From Xanthomonas vesicatoria ATCC 35937 (GTDB lineage Bacteria > Pseudomonadota > Gammaproteobacteria > Xanthomonadales > Xanthomonadaceae), in assembly GCF_001908725.1 (NCBI RefSeq), contig NZ_CP018725.1:1798001-1862000 (forward strand): a stretch of 64,000 nucleotides of DNA. The letters run 5' to 3'. Of this stretch, positions 26,824 through 35,494 are shown piece by piece. A program made the translations under genes and the position numbers. The notes under the pieces were generated by a model. That model ran no database searches, had not been told where the DNA came from, and saw nothing but the letters and a program-made list of their open reading frames with translations. Numbering within the stretch: the stretch's first letter is position 1; every line of letters begins with the position of its first letter.

Positions 26824-27897
26824 ATGTCGGACGAAAAGACCGAGAAACCGACCGAGAAGAAACTGCAGGATGCGCGCAGGGACGGGGAAATTCCGATCAG
26901 CCCGGACGTCACCGCTGCCGCAGTCCTGCTGGCCGCGCTGCTGGTGATGAAACTGGCAGGCAGCTATTTTGTCGAACATATGAACGCACTGGTGTCGATC
27001 GGTTTCGATTTCACCGCCAATACGCGCGATGCCACCGCATTGAATCGTGCGCTTGCTCGCATCGGCATCCAGGGAGCGTTGCTGACTCTGCCGTTCGTGG
27101 TCGCCTGCCTGGCCGCCGGATTGATCGGCACCTTTCTGCAGACCGGGCTCAATGCCTCGCTCAAACCGGTCACGCCAAAGTTCGATTCGCTCAATCCCGT
27201 GAACGGCGTCCAAAAACTCTTTTCGTTGCGAAGTCTCATCAACCTATTGAAGTTGGGCATCAAGGCGGCCGTGATCGGCGTTGTTCTGTGGTATGGCCTT
27301 CGGGCGCTCATGCCGACGATCATCGGACTCGCCTACCAGCCTGTGCCCGACATCGCACAGATCGGCTGGCGCGCACTGGGCATCCTGAGCGCGCTGGCGG
27401 TCCTGGTGTTCGTGCTGGTCGGCGCAGCGGACTGGAGCATCCAGCATTGGCTGTTCATTCGCGACAAACGGATGAGCAAGGACGAGCAGAAGCGCGAACA
27501 CAAGGAAAGCGAAGGCGACCCGGAAGTGAAGGGAAAGCGCAAGGAATTCGCCAAGGAGCTGGTGTTCGGCGACCCGCGCGAACGCGTCGCCAAGGCCAAG
27601 GTGATGGTGGTCAATCCGACCCATTACGCCGTTGCGCTTGCCTACGAACCGGACGGCTTCGGTCTGCCGCAGGTGGTTGCAAAGGGCGTGGACGATGGTG
27701 CGCTGGAACTGCGTGCCTATGCGCACAACCAGGGTATTCCGATCGTGGCGAACCCGCCGTTGGCCCGCGCGCTGCATCTGGTCGAACTGGGCGAGGCGGT
27801 GCCCGAATCGCTGTTCGAAACGGTGGCGGTGGTGCTGCGCTGGGTCGATGAGCTGGGCCGCGACAACGATGACGGCAGCGGTCCGCTGCCCTGCTAG
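26824..27897 (+). CDS. hrcU: T3S export switch protein HrcU
   Basis: 357 residues from ATG 26824 (MSDEKTEKPTEKKLQDARRD). Four membrane helices in the first 200 residues are followed by a cytoplasmic domain with the autocleavage motif NPTH at residues 264-267 (VMVVNPTHYAVALAYEPDGF). Cleavage between Asn and Pro, with HpaC, switches export from early pilus/rod substrates to translocon and effectors. First gene of the rightward operon. Confidence 0.96.
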   Translation: MSDEKTEKPTEKKLQDARRDGEIPISPDVTAAAVLLAALLVMKLAGSYFVEHMNALVSIGFDFTANTRDATALNRALARIGIQGALLTLPFVVACLAAGLIGTFLQTGLNASLKPVTPKFDSLNPVNGVQKLFSLRSLINLLKLGIKAAVIGVVLWYGLRALMPTIIGLAYQPVPDIAQIGWRALGILSALAVLVFVLVGAADWSIQHWLFIRDKRMSKDEQKREHKESEGDPEVKGKRKEFAKELVFGDPRERVAKAKVMVVNPTHYAVALAYEPDGFGLPQVVAKGVDDGALELRAYAHNQGIPIVANPPLARALHLVELGEAVPESLFETVAVVLRWVDELGRDNDDGSGPLPC

Positions 27898-27905
27898 GAG
27901 ATCGC

Positions 27906-29828
27906 ATGCGCCTGACACGGTATTTCGCATACACCGGTGAAGTGGCGATCGCCGCCCTGGTGGTGGCGGTCATCGGCTTGATGATCCTGCCGCTGCCCAC
28001 CCCGCTCATCGATACGCTGCTGGGCATCAACATCACCCTGAGCGTGGTGTTGCTGATGGTCACGATGTATGTACCCGACTCGATTTCGCTGTCGTCGTTT
28101 CCCTCGTTGCTGCTGTTCACCACACTGCTGCGGCTGTCGTTGAACATCGCATCGACAAAATCGATCCTGCTGCATGCCGAGGCTGGCCACATCATCGAAA
28201 GCTTCGGCGAGCTGGTGGTTGGCGGCAACCTGGTGGTGGGCCTGGTGGTGTTCCTGATCATCACCACGGTGCAGTTCATCGTGATCGCCAAGGGCTCCGA
28301 GCGCGTGGCGGAAGTCGGTGCGCGCTTCACCCTGGATGCGATGCCCGGCAAGCAGATGAGCATCGATGCCGACCTGCGCGGCGGCAACCTGAGCGCAGAC
28401 GAAGCGCGCAGCAAACGCGCGCGGCTGGCCATCGAGAGTCAACTGCACGGCGGCATGGATGGGGCCATGAAATTCGTCAAGGGCGACGCCATCGCCGGCC
28501 TGGTGATCACCATGGTGAACATTCTGGCCGGCATCGTGGTGGGCGTGACCTACCACGGCATGAGCGCGGGTGAGGCGGCCAACCGCTTTGCGATCCTGTC
28601 GGTGGGCGATGCGATGGTGTCGCAGATCGCCTCGCTGCTGATCTCGGTGGCGGCCGGCGTCATGATCACCCGCGTGGCCAACGAGAACGAGGCCAAGGTC
28701 AGCTCACTCGGGCTCGACATCGGACGCCAGCTCACCAGCAATGCGCGCGCCTTGCTGGCAGCCAGCGTCCTGCTTGCCTGCTTCGCGTTCGTTCCGGGGT
28801 TTCCGGCACTGTTGTTCCTGCTGCTGGCAGGGGCGGTGGGTGCGGGCGGCTATACGATCTGGCGCAAGCAACGCGACAGCAGCGGCACCGATCAACCCAC
28901 GCTGCCATCGACCAGCCGCAAGGGCGCCAAAGGCGATGCGCCGCATATCCGCAAGAGCGCGCCGGATTTCGCCTCGCCCCTGTCGATGCGGCTGTCACCG
29001 CAACTAGCCGCCCGGCTTGACCCGGCGCTGCTGGACCAGGCGATCGAGAGCGAACGCCGGCAGCTGGTGGAGCTATTGGGCCTGCCGTTTCCCGGGATCG
29101 CGATCTGGCAGAGCGAGTCCCTGCAGGACCTGGAGTACGAAGTGCTGATCCACGACGTGCCGGAAACCCGCAGCGCGTTGAGCGATACAGCCGACATGCA
29201 GAAGGCGCTGGCCCAACAGGCCATCGCGCCACTGCATGCACGCGCGCATCTGTTCGTGGGCATCCAGGAAACCCAGTGGATGCTGGAACAGGTGGGCGCG
29301 GACTATCCCGGGCTGGTTGCAGAGGTCAACAAGGCCATGCCCGCCCAACGCATCGCCGACGTTCTGCGACGGCTGCTGGAAGAACGCGTCCCGGTGCGCA
29401 ACATCAAGAGCATCCTGGAGAGCCTGGTGGTGTGGGGACCGAAGGAAAAGGATCTACTGATGCTGACCGAGTACGTGCGCTGCGATCTCGGTCGTTATCT
29501 TGCGCATACGGCGACCGCGGGAACCGGTCAGCTGCCTGCGGTGATGCTCGACCACGCGGTGGAACAGTTGATCCGGCAATCGATTCGCGCCACTCCGGCC
29601 GGCAATTTTCTGGCCCTGCCACCGGAGCAGGCCAATCAGCTGGTCGAGCAGGTGGAGCGCATCGTCGAAGATCAGGCGCGGCATCCGCTGGCGGTGGTTG
29701 CATCGATGGACGTGCGGCGCTACGTGCGCCGCATGATCGAGGCGCGCCTGAACTGGCTGGAGGTTTACTCGTTCCAGGAGCTTGGCGCAGAGGTGCAACT
29801 TCAGCCGATCGGAAGAGTGGTGGCCTGA
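27906..29828 (+). CDS. hrcV: T3S export gate protein HrcV
   Basis: 640 residues. An N-terminal membrane half with several helices (AALVVAVIGLMILPLPTPLI, SLSSFPSLLLFTTLLRLSLN) and the FHIPEP-family signature region around FTLDAMPGKQMSIDADLRGG. The C-terminal half is the cytoplasmic nonameric ring that receives chaperone-effector complexes (RLLEERVPVRNIKSILESLV). 8 bp after hrcU. Its TGA shares one base with the hpaC ATG. Confidence 0.96.
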   Translation: MRLTRYFAYTGEVAIAALVVAVIGLMILPLPTPLIDTLLGINITLSVVLLMVTMYVPDSISLSSFPSLLLFTTLLRLSLNIASTKSILLHAEAGHIIESFGELVVGGNLVVGLVVFLIITTVQFIVIAKGSERVAEVGARFTLDAMPGKQMSIDADLRGGNLSADEARSKRARLAIESQLHGGMDGAMKFVKGDAIAGLVITMVNILAGIVVGVTYHGMSAGEAANRFAILSVGDAMVSQIASLLISVAAGVMITRVANENEAKVSSLGLDIGRQLTSNARALLAASVLLACFAFVPGFPALLFLLLAGAVGAGGYTIWRKQRDSSGTDQPTLPSTSRKGAKGDAPHIRKSAPDFASPLSMRLSPQLAARLDPALLDQAIESERRQLVELLGLPFPGIAIWQSESLQDLEYEVLIHDVPETRSALSDTADMQKALAQQAIAPLHARAHLFVGIQETQWMLEQVGADYPGLVAEVNKAMPAQRIADVLRRLLEERVPVRNIKSILESLVVWGPKEKDLLMLTEYVRCDLGRYLAHTATAGTGQLPAVMLDHAVEQLIRQSIRATPAGNFLALPPEQANQLVEQVERIVEDQARHPLAVVASMDVRRYVRRMIEARLNWLEVYSFQELGAEVQLQPIGRVVA

Positions 29829-30457
29829 TGCGCAAGCCCCCCATCCGCCACGTGCGCATCCTGCCGATTGCCGGCGCGCCGGTACCGCCGCATACGGCTC
29901 CCACACCGGTAAGTGCAATGCAACGCGTCAGCTTCATGCAGCTGCGCCGGCGGGCGAGCAGCGTGCTGCCCGGATTGCCCGGCCCGCTGCTGCCGGAGGA
30001 CGGCGACGACGATCCGCCCGAAGCGGCCGATGCTGCCAGCGACAGTGGCCGCCCTGCGCCGGTGCCAAGTGCGCCACCCCATCTTGATGACGGTACGCAA
30101 CGACAGATCGCCCAGGGCGATGACGGCGATGCATTGGGGCGGCAGATCGCCACCGAATGGATCCGCACCCAACGCGCGCAGATGGCCATCCACCACATCG
30201 CGCTGCGCGTGGCCGATTTCTGCAATGCCAGCCCGGTCCGCGGTGCAGGCATCTGGGAGGCGTGGTTGGACATCAACCACGACATCCTGCCGCAGACCAC
30301 GCTGTTCTTGCGGCTTTCGCCAGACCAGCTATCGCTTCGCTTCGACAGCGGCTCGCCGCAGACGCGCGAGGTACTTTGCAATGGTAAAGAACGTTTGGAT
30401 ACCGCATTGAGGGCTGCGCTCAGCGAGAGACTTCAGATCAGCATCGAGATCGTCTAG
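29828..30457 (+). CDS. hpaC: HpaC (HpaP), T3S substrate-specificity switch protein
   Basis: 209 residues from ATG 29828 (MRKPPIRHVRILPIAGAPVP). Pro-rich N-terminal half and a C-terminal T3S4-type domain (ADFCNASPVRGAGIWEAWLD, then LRLSPDQLSLRFDSGS). HpaC docks to the HrcU C-terminal domain, suppresses HrpB2 export and allows translocon and effector export. Gene position between hrcV and hrcQ is diagnostic. Confidence 0.9.
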   Translation: MRKPPIRHVRILPIAGAPVPPHTAPTPVSAMQRVSFMQLRRRASSVLPGLPGPLLPEDGDDDPPEAADAASDSGRPAPVPSAPPHLDDGTQRQIAQGDDGDALGRQIATEWIRTQRAQMAIHHIALRVADFCNASPVRGAGIWEAWLDINHDILPQTTLFLRLSPDQLSLRFDSGSPQTREVLCNGKERLDTALRAALSERLQISIEIV

Positions 30458-30465
30458 CGCCGCAC

Positions 30466-31503
30466 ATGCCGCAGAACAGCCATAGCGAGTACTCCGTGTT
30501 GTCAACCGAGCAGAACTCGATGTCGCCGGCACGCAACCTGTCACAGGCCTTGACCAAGGTGCCTGCCGCGCGCGCGCAACTCGGCAGATTGCTCTGCGAT
30601 CGGCGCGCGGCGCACCGTTGTGGCTTCGCCGTGCAACGCCGCGGCGTCCGGGCCGCGGAGGCGGCACGGCTGCGGCTGCAATTCGATAACGGCAGCCTGG
30701 ACCTGCGCATCGCAGCGCACGACGGCCTGGCTCTGCTGTTGAACGAAACCGATGACGCCCTGCGCGTGGCGATCGCCGGCGTGCTGTTGAGCGACGACCT
30801 GCAAGCCTTCGCTCCCCTGGGAGTGGGCGCTGCCGAGGTCGTCGGCTTCGAACGCTGTACGGAGGCAGACGATTGCCTCGATATCGGCTTCACGCTGGGC
30901 GGCATGGAGGCGATCGCAGAGACGGCCAACCCGCAGCTGCTCGCCGCGCTGCAAACGGCGACCGCTGCGCTTGCGCCGCTATCGCCACTGCCGGCCTGGC
31001 TGAGCGCGCTGCCGATGCGTACGCGCCTGCGCATCGGCCAGCGCACGGCACCTGCGTCGCTGCTGCAATCGCTGCGCCCGGGCGATGTGCTGCTGCATGC
31101 GCTTGCGCCGCCTCCTGTGCGCAGCGGAGAGCTGCGCTGGGGCTTGCCCGGAGGCGCAGTGTTGCGCGCTCCGGTAAGCCTGACCCCGCAACAGATGCTC
31201 CTGGAGACCGCCCCCGCCATGCACCAAGATACGCCCGAGTCCGATACGTCGTTGTCCACCACCGATGTGGCGGCACTGGAGTTGCCCGTCCACCTGGAAG
31301 TGGACCAGCTCGCGCTGTCCCTGTCGGTCCTGTCGGGCCTGCAGCCCGGCCAGATCCTGGAGCTGTCGGTGCCGGTGGATCAGGCCGACATTCGCCTGGT
31401 CGTCTACGGCCAGACCATCGGCGTCGGCAGGCTGCTGGCGGTGGGCGACCATCTGGGCGTGCAGATCCTAAGCATGTCGGAGACACCGCATGCAGATGCC
31501 TGA
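30466..31503 (+). CDS. hrcQ: T3S C-ring/sorting platform protein HrcQ
   Basis: 345 residues from ATG 30466; ATG 30520 (MSPARNLSQ) is an alternative. Diverged N-terminal region. The C-terminal SPOA domain is clear: LELPVHLEVDQLALSLSVLS, GLQPGQILELSVPVDQADIR and VGRLLAVGDHLGVQI. HrcQ forms the cytoplasmic platform with HrpB4 and HrpB5/HrcN. Overlaps hrcR by 14 bases. Confidence 0.93.
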   Translation: MPQNSHSEYSVLSTEQNSMSPARNLSQALTKVPAARAQLGRLLCDRRAAHRCGFAVQRRGVRAAEAARLRLQFDNGSLDLRIAAHDGLALLLNETDDALRVAIAGVLLSDDLQAFAPLGVGAAEVVGFERCTEADDCLDIGFTLGGMEAIAETANPQLLAALQTATAALAPLSPLPAWLSALPMRTRLRIGQRTAPASLLQSLRPGDVLLHALAPPPVRSGELRWGLPGGAVLRAPVSLTPQQMLLETAPAMHQDTPESDTSLSTTDVAALELPVHLEVDQLALSLSVLSGLQPGQILELSVPVDQADIRLVVYGQTIGVGRLLAVGDHLGVQILSMSETPHADA

Positions 31504-32134
31504 TGTCGGCTCGCTGCTGCTGGTGGTCATCATGCTGGGGTTGCTTCCCTTCGCAGCAATGGTGGTCACCTCCTACACCAAGATCGTGGTGGTGCTCGGC
31601 CTGCTGCGCAACGCCATCGGCGTACAGCAGGTGCCGCCGAACATGGTGCTTAACGGCGTCGCGTTGCTGGTGTCATGCTTTGTGATGGCGCCAGTGGGGA
31701 TGGAGGCATTCAAGGCCGCGCAGAATTACAGCCCCGGTGCCGACAACAGCCGCGTCGTGGTGCTGCTGGACGCCTGCCGGGAGCCGTTTCGGCAGTTTCT
31801 GCTCAAGCACACCCACGAGCGCGAGAAGGCCTTTTTCATTCGTTCGGCGCAGCAGATCTGGCCCAAGGACAAGGCAGACACGCTCAAGCCGGACGACCTG
31901 CTGGTGCTGGCGCCGGCATTCACGCTCAGCGAGCTGACCGACGCGTTCCGCATCGGGTTTTTGCTGTACCTGGTCTTCATCGTGATTGATCTGGTGGTGG
32001 CCAATGCGTTGATGGCGATGGGTCTGTCGCAGGTGACGCCGACCAACGTGGCTATTCCGTTCAAACTGCTGTTGTTCGTGGCGCTGGACGGATGGTCCAT
32101 GCTCATCCACGGGCTAGTCTTGAGTTATCGGTGA
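31490..32134 (+). CDS. hrcR: T3S export apparatus protein HrcR
   Basis: 214 residues. SpaP/YscR/FliP family: MVVTSYTKIVVVLGLLRNAI near the N-terminus, a soluble loop HTHEREKAFFIRSAQQIWPK, then VIDLVVANALMAMGLSQVTP and PFKLLLFVALDGWSMLIHGL. A core pore protein of the export gate. ATG 31496 is a possible alternative start. Followed by hrcS after 4 bp. Confidence 0.96.
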   Translation: MQMPDVGSLLLVVIMLGLLPFAAMVVTSYTKIVVVLGLLRNAIGVQQVPPNMVLNGVALLVSCFVMAPVGMEAFKAAQNYSPGADNSRVVVLLDACREPFRQFLLKHTHEREKAFFIRSAQQIWPKDKADTLKPDDLLVLAPAFTLSELTDAFRIGFLLYLVFIVIDLVVANALMAMGLSQVTPTNVAIPFKLLLFVALDGWSMLIHGLVLSYR

Positions 32135-32138
32135 CGCC

Positions 32139-32399
32139 ATGGACCATGACGATCTGGTGCGATTCACTTCCGAAGCCTTGTTGCTGTGCCTCAAGGTGTC
32201 GTTGCCGGTGGTCGGCGTGGCCGCGGTGGCGGGGCTGCTGATCGCCTTCATCCAGGCAGTGATGTCGCTGCAGGATGCGTCGATTTCGTTCGCACTCAAG
32301 TTGGTGGTGGTGGTGGCTGCCATCGCGGTTACCGCACCCTGGGGCGCCTCGGCGATCATGCAGTTCGGCCAGGCGCTGATGCAGGCGGCCTTTCCATGA
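32139..32399 (+). CDS. hrcS: T3S export apparatus protein HrcS
   Basis: 86 residues with two membrane helices (SLPVVGVAAVAGLLIAFIQA and LKLVVVVAAIAVTAPWGAS) and the SpaQ/FliQ loop VMSLQDASISFALK. Overlaps hpaA by 4 bases (ATGA). Confidence 0.95.
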   Translation: MDHDDLVRFTSEALLLCLKVSLPVVGVAAVAGLLIAFIQAVMSLQDASISFALKLVVVVAAIAVTAPWGASAIMQFGQALMQAAFP

Positions 32400-33226
32400 T
32401 CCGCCGTCTTTTGCCAGGCGCGGCATCGCCACCGCTGCACACCGCCCACGACGCATCGCACCATCATGCCGATGCGCCGCACGCCGGCGAGCCGCCGCTC
32501 GCCGACGCAACAACACCGCACGCACCGCGTCTGCGCTCGGCTCCACCGCGCAGGCGTAGGCGTGGGATGCGGTCGCTGGAAGGTCAGGACGACGAACTCG
32601 ACACCACTGAACTGGAAGAGGCCGAAGCGGCACGCGTATCGGCACTGCGCGGCCGGGTGGGCGTGGCGGTCGCACAGCCGCAGGGCCAGGGGCAAAGCCA
32701 GGACGATCAGCACGGCGAAGGCGGCCACACGTTTGCCGGCGAACCGCAAGCCGGGGCCTGGCCGATCGCCGCGCCGGTGCACGTGCACGTGCACGTGCAC
32801 GACAGCGTACGTGCAAGCGTGCAGGACGTTCTGGACCGCTACGCGGCGACGCCTGCCGCCGACCGGGCAGTCAAGCGACATGCACTTGCCGTTGCGTTTG
32901 TCGAGTTGCGCGCAATCCGTATCGCGCATCCGGCTGCCGCGTCGCTGACTGCCATGGCCTGGAGGCTGATGCGCGATCACCTGGCCGCGTACAGCGCCGG
33001 CGCATCTGCCGAAACCCTGCAGGAGCTGTGCAAGCGCCTGGTGGACCTGATGACGCCGCAACCGGATGCGTCGCCGGCACTGCGCAGCTTCCATCTATTG
33101 CTGCCGTTGATGCTGCTCAATGCTGAAAAACCGCGCAAACGCGTTGATCGCGCACGCGCCATCACGCGATTGAATGCGCTACTGATTGAACACCACGATG
33201 GAACCGCTCAGGGGATTCGCGCATGA
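32396..33226 (+). CDS. hpaA: HpaA, T3S control and effector protein
   Basis: 276 residues from ATG 32396. His/Ala/Pro-rich N-terminus and a basic nuclear-localisation-like block PPRRRRRGMRS. The helical C-terminal domain (AVKRHALAVAFVELRAIRIA, LQELCKRLVDLM) resembles HpaA of other xanthomonads. HpaA binds the general chaperone HpaB, is itself exported, and thereby frees HpaB to promote effector secretion. A run of four GTGCAC units at about 32777-32800 encodes HVHVHVH. Overlaps hrcD by 4 bases. Confidence 0.9.
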   Translation: MIRRLLPGAASPPLHTAHDASHHHADAPHAGEPPLADATTPHAPRLRSAPPRRRRRGMRSLEGQDDELDTTELEEAEAARVSALRGRVGVAVAQPQGQGQSQDDQHGEGGHTFAGEPQAGAWPIAAPVHVHVHVHDSVRASVQDVLDRYAATPAADRAVKRHALAVAFVELRAIRIAHPAAASLTAMAWRLMRDHLAAYSAGASAETLQELCKRLVDLMTPQPDASPALRSFHLLLPLMLLNAEKPRKRVDRARAITRLNALLIEHHDGTAQGIRA

Positions 33227-34170
33227 CCATGCAACTTCGCATACTGACGGGGATGCACGCCGGCGCACGATTAGATTTGCGGCCAGGGAGCTATACGTTA
33301 GGCGCAGATCGCCAAGCCGAGATCCGGATCGAAGATTGGACTGATTGCACGCTCATCATCGAGGTGGATGCAGATGATCAAGCTCGTTATCGCAGCGACA
33401 AGTTGCCAACGACACAGTGGCTTGCACTGCAACCCGTGCGCTTTGGCGCGTTGGTGCTCTGCATCGGCGACGCTGCGGGCGATTGGCCAGACGATGTGGC
33501 GCTGCTGGAGCGCTTGCTGTCCACGGCCGCCGCGCCGCAAGCGGCATCGCCACGCAGATCCAGACGCACCGCGATGCGTGCAGTGGTGGGCGCCATGCTA
33601 GCGCTGGCCGCCGCAGCACTGCTGCCTTCCCTGCTCCCGGCCTTTCTGTCCGATGCCGCTCCGCCGCGCACCCAGGATAACCAGCGCAACCAGGTCGCAT
33701 CCGTGCTGAAACGCCTGGGCTTGCATGAAGCGCGCGTGGAGCAGGTCGGCGCACGGGTCCGGGTCGAGGGCCTGGTGGCGAGCAGCGCAGATGCGGCACG
33801 CCTGCGTACTCAGCTGCATCGGTATCAAGGTGCGGTGACGGTCGATGTGGTGGTGGTGGATGAGGTACTGGCAACCCTGCGCGATACCTTGGCAGACCGC
33901 GATCTGAGCGTACGCTACGACGGTCAGGGCGTGTTTTCCGTCGCCGGCAGCAGCGATAACGCAGAGCGGGCGATCCGGCGGATCGACGAACTACGCAGCG
34001 ATCTGGGTCCGGAAATCCGCAAGCTGCATGTAGACATCACCCAGCAGGACCCTTCCATCAAACCGCCTTCGAACTACGACGCCGCCTTGTTGGTGGAAGG
34101 CCTGCATTACGTGGAAACACCAGACGGCACCAAGCATTTGACTTCCCTGCCGCAGCAAGCGGCGCCATGA
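33223..34170 (+). CDS. hrcD: T3S inner-membrane ring protein HrcD (HrpD5)
   Basis: 315 residues. FHA-like N-terminus (MTMQLRILTGMHAGARLDLR, SYTLGADRQAEIRIED). One membrane helix near residue 125 (VVGAMLALAAAALLPSLLPA). The periplasmic YscD/PrgH ring repeats follow (VRVEGLVASSADAARLRTQL, LRDTLADRDLSVRYDGQGVF). Pairs with HrcJ in the basal body. Confidence 0.93.
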   Translation: MTMQLRILTGMHAGARLDLRPGSYTLGADRQAEIRIEDWTDCTLIIEVDADDQARYRSDKLPTTQWLALQPVRFGALVLCIGDAAGDWPDDVALLERLLSTAAAPQAASPRRSRRTAMRAVVGAMLALAAAALLPSLLPAFLSDAAPPRTQDNQRNQVASVLKRLGLHEARVEQVGARVRVEGLVASSADAARLRTQLHRYQGAVTVDVVVVDEVLATLRDTLADRDLSVRYDGQGVFSVAGSSDNAERAIRRIDELRSDLGPEIRKLHVDITQQDPSIKPPSNYDAALLVEGLHYVETPDGTKHLTSLPQQAAP

Positions 34171-34180
34171 GAACCACACC

Positions 34181-34423
34181 ATGTTCGATGCCATGACCGA
34201 TACGGTCACCCAGGATATGAGCAAGATCTTGCAGACCAAGGAGCTGGATGTCTCTGGCGAGCGGCTGCACAACATCGAGACGGCGCTGGATGCGACAGCG
34301 CAACAGATCCGCACGCACTGGTCTGCTGCGAGCGATCAGGCTGCGCGTAACGACTTCACCGTCCTGCACGAGGGCATCAACGCCGCCCGCGGCATCGTCG
34401 CGCACATCGCCGGCATGCCCTGA
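34181..34423 (+). CDS. hrpD6: HrpD6, small T3S protein
   Basis: 80 residues: MFDAMTDTVTQDMSKILQTK, ending ARGIVAHIAGMP. All-helical, no cysteine, no signal peptide. Identified by position between hrcD and hrpE and by its characteristic sequence. HrpD6 is required for pathogenicity and control of secretion in Xanthomonas; mechanism not settled. Confidence 0.9.
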   Translation: MFDAMTDTVTQDMSKILQTKELDVSGERLHNIETALDATAQQIRTHWSAASDQAARNDFTVLHEGINAARGIVAHIAGMP

Positions 34424-34507
34424 CCATCGATTCCTTGGTCGGCTCGACCAAGTAAAACCGCGCCGTCAGGCGCTACATGTTACTCATCACTGCTAAGGAG
34501 TTTCGAT

Positions 34508-34795
34508 ATGTCAAACACATTGCTTCCGGATTTGAGCTCATTGCACTCGCGCTACGGCCAGGGCATGGACAGCTACACGGGCGGCGTTTCAAACGGAATG
34601 TCAGGTTTCTCTGCGACGCATGGCGCAAGCGGGCAGATCGATTCGCTGCTGGGCGACCTCGGCTCATCTGACGAGGATCAAAAGCGCATGAACAACAAGA
34701 TCACCATGCTCAAGAATGATCTTGACTTCAACGTGGCGCTCAACAAGTTCATCGGCAAGGCAGGGGACAACGCAAAAAGCCTGGTCGGTCAGTAA
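34508..34795 (+). CDS. hrpE: Hrp pilus subunit HrpE
   Basis: 95 residues from ATG 34508 (SD AAGGAG). Ser/Gly-rich N-terminal half (LLPDLSSLHSRYGQGMDSYT, SNGMSGFSATHG) and an alpha-helical C-terminus (MNNKITMLKNDLDFNVALNK), the polymerisation region of the pilin. HrpE builds the extracellular Hrp pilus. Its middle shares a short pattern (GMSGF ... EDQKRMNN) with the repeat proteins at 17372-18611. Confidence 0.93.
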   Translation: MSNTLLPDLSSLHSRYGQGMDSYTGGVSNGMSGFSATHGASGQIDSLLGDLGSSDEDQKRMNNKITMLKNDLDFNVALNKFIGKAGDNAKSLVGQ

Positions 34796-34850
34796 TGGCT
34801 TTTGACATGACGCAGGGCTAGTTCGCAGCCCTGCGCGTGTCGCACGGCAG

Positions 34851-35333
34851 ATGAGCAACGCCCGATTCGAAGCGATCGTCAGGCAGATGTGCGATGCACT
34901 GGACTTGCCGGATGTGCAAGCAGTGCTGACCAGCCGCGTGCTGTGGGTAGAGGGATTTGAAGTCTATCTGCACATGCCCGCAGCCCAGACCGACCATGAA
35001 GCGGAGCAAGCACCGGAAGAAGAAGCGCTGTACTTACGCATCTCCTACGGTCTTGCTCCCGCCGGACGGACCTTGACGGTGTTCCGGCTATTACTGGAAG
35101 CCAATCTGTCGGTCTACGCACAGGACCAGGCGCAACTCGGGTTGAACGATGCGGGTGTGATCGTACTGATCGTGCGCGTACCGCTGGACGACGACGTGGA
35201 TGGAGCATGGATCTGCGATCTGCTTGCCCACTACGCCGAGCATGGCCGTTACTGGACCAACAACATCTTCATTGCACACGACGAAATGTTCGAAGGAATC
35301 GCAACGGGAAACTATCTGTGGCTACGCGCATAA
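34851..35333 (+). CDS. hpaB: HpaB, general T3S chaperone
   Basis: 160 residues. Small acidic protein of class IB chaperone type (ARFEAIVRQMCDALDLPDVQ; AGRTLTVFRLLLEANLSVYA; HYAEHGRYWTNNIFIAHDEM). HpaB binds many effectors and delivers them to HrcV/HrcN, preventing leakage in the absence of HpaA. Follows hrpE by 55 bp and is read in the same direction. Confidence 0.92.
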   Translation: MSNARFEAIVRQMCDALDLPDVQAVLTSRVLWVEGFEVYLHMPAAQTDHEAEQAPEEEALYLRISYGLAPAGRTLTVFRLLLEANLSVYAQDQAQLGLNDAGVIVLIVRVPLDDDVDGAWICDLLAHYAEHGRYWTNNIFIAHDEMFEGIATGNYLWLRA

Positions 35334-35363
35334 GGAACTGGGCCCTGCATGTATGCCGATGGC

Positions 35364-35388
35364 TTCAGCGACACCATGCACGATTCGG
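35364..35388 (+). promoter_or_regulatory. Imperfect PIP-like site before hrpW
   Basis: TTCAG-N15-TTCGG: spacing is right but the first half deviates from TTCGB, and no good -10 follows at 30-32 bases. 106 bp upstream of hrpW. Confidence 0.3.
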
Positions 35389-35494
35389 CAGCATGCCGTC
35401 CTGCTCTGGGCCCTGGCGACTGGGCACCCTGCCAGGACGTGGTTCCCGTCTACATGATATCGCCTGCACTCTCATGCACTAAGGACACTCGCCA

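Noticed and set aside
32771..32810. CRISPR or satellite-like array in hpaA
   Set aside because: Only a short hexamer run inside a coding gene; no spacers and no array anywhere in the window.
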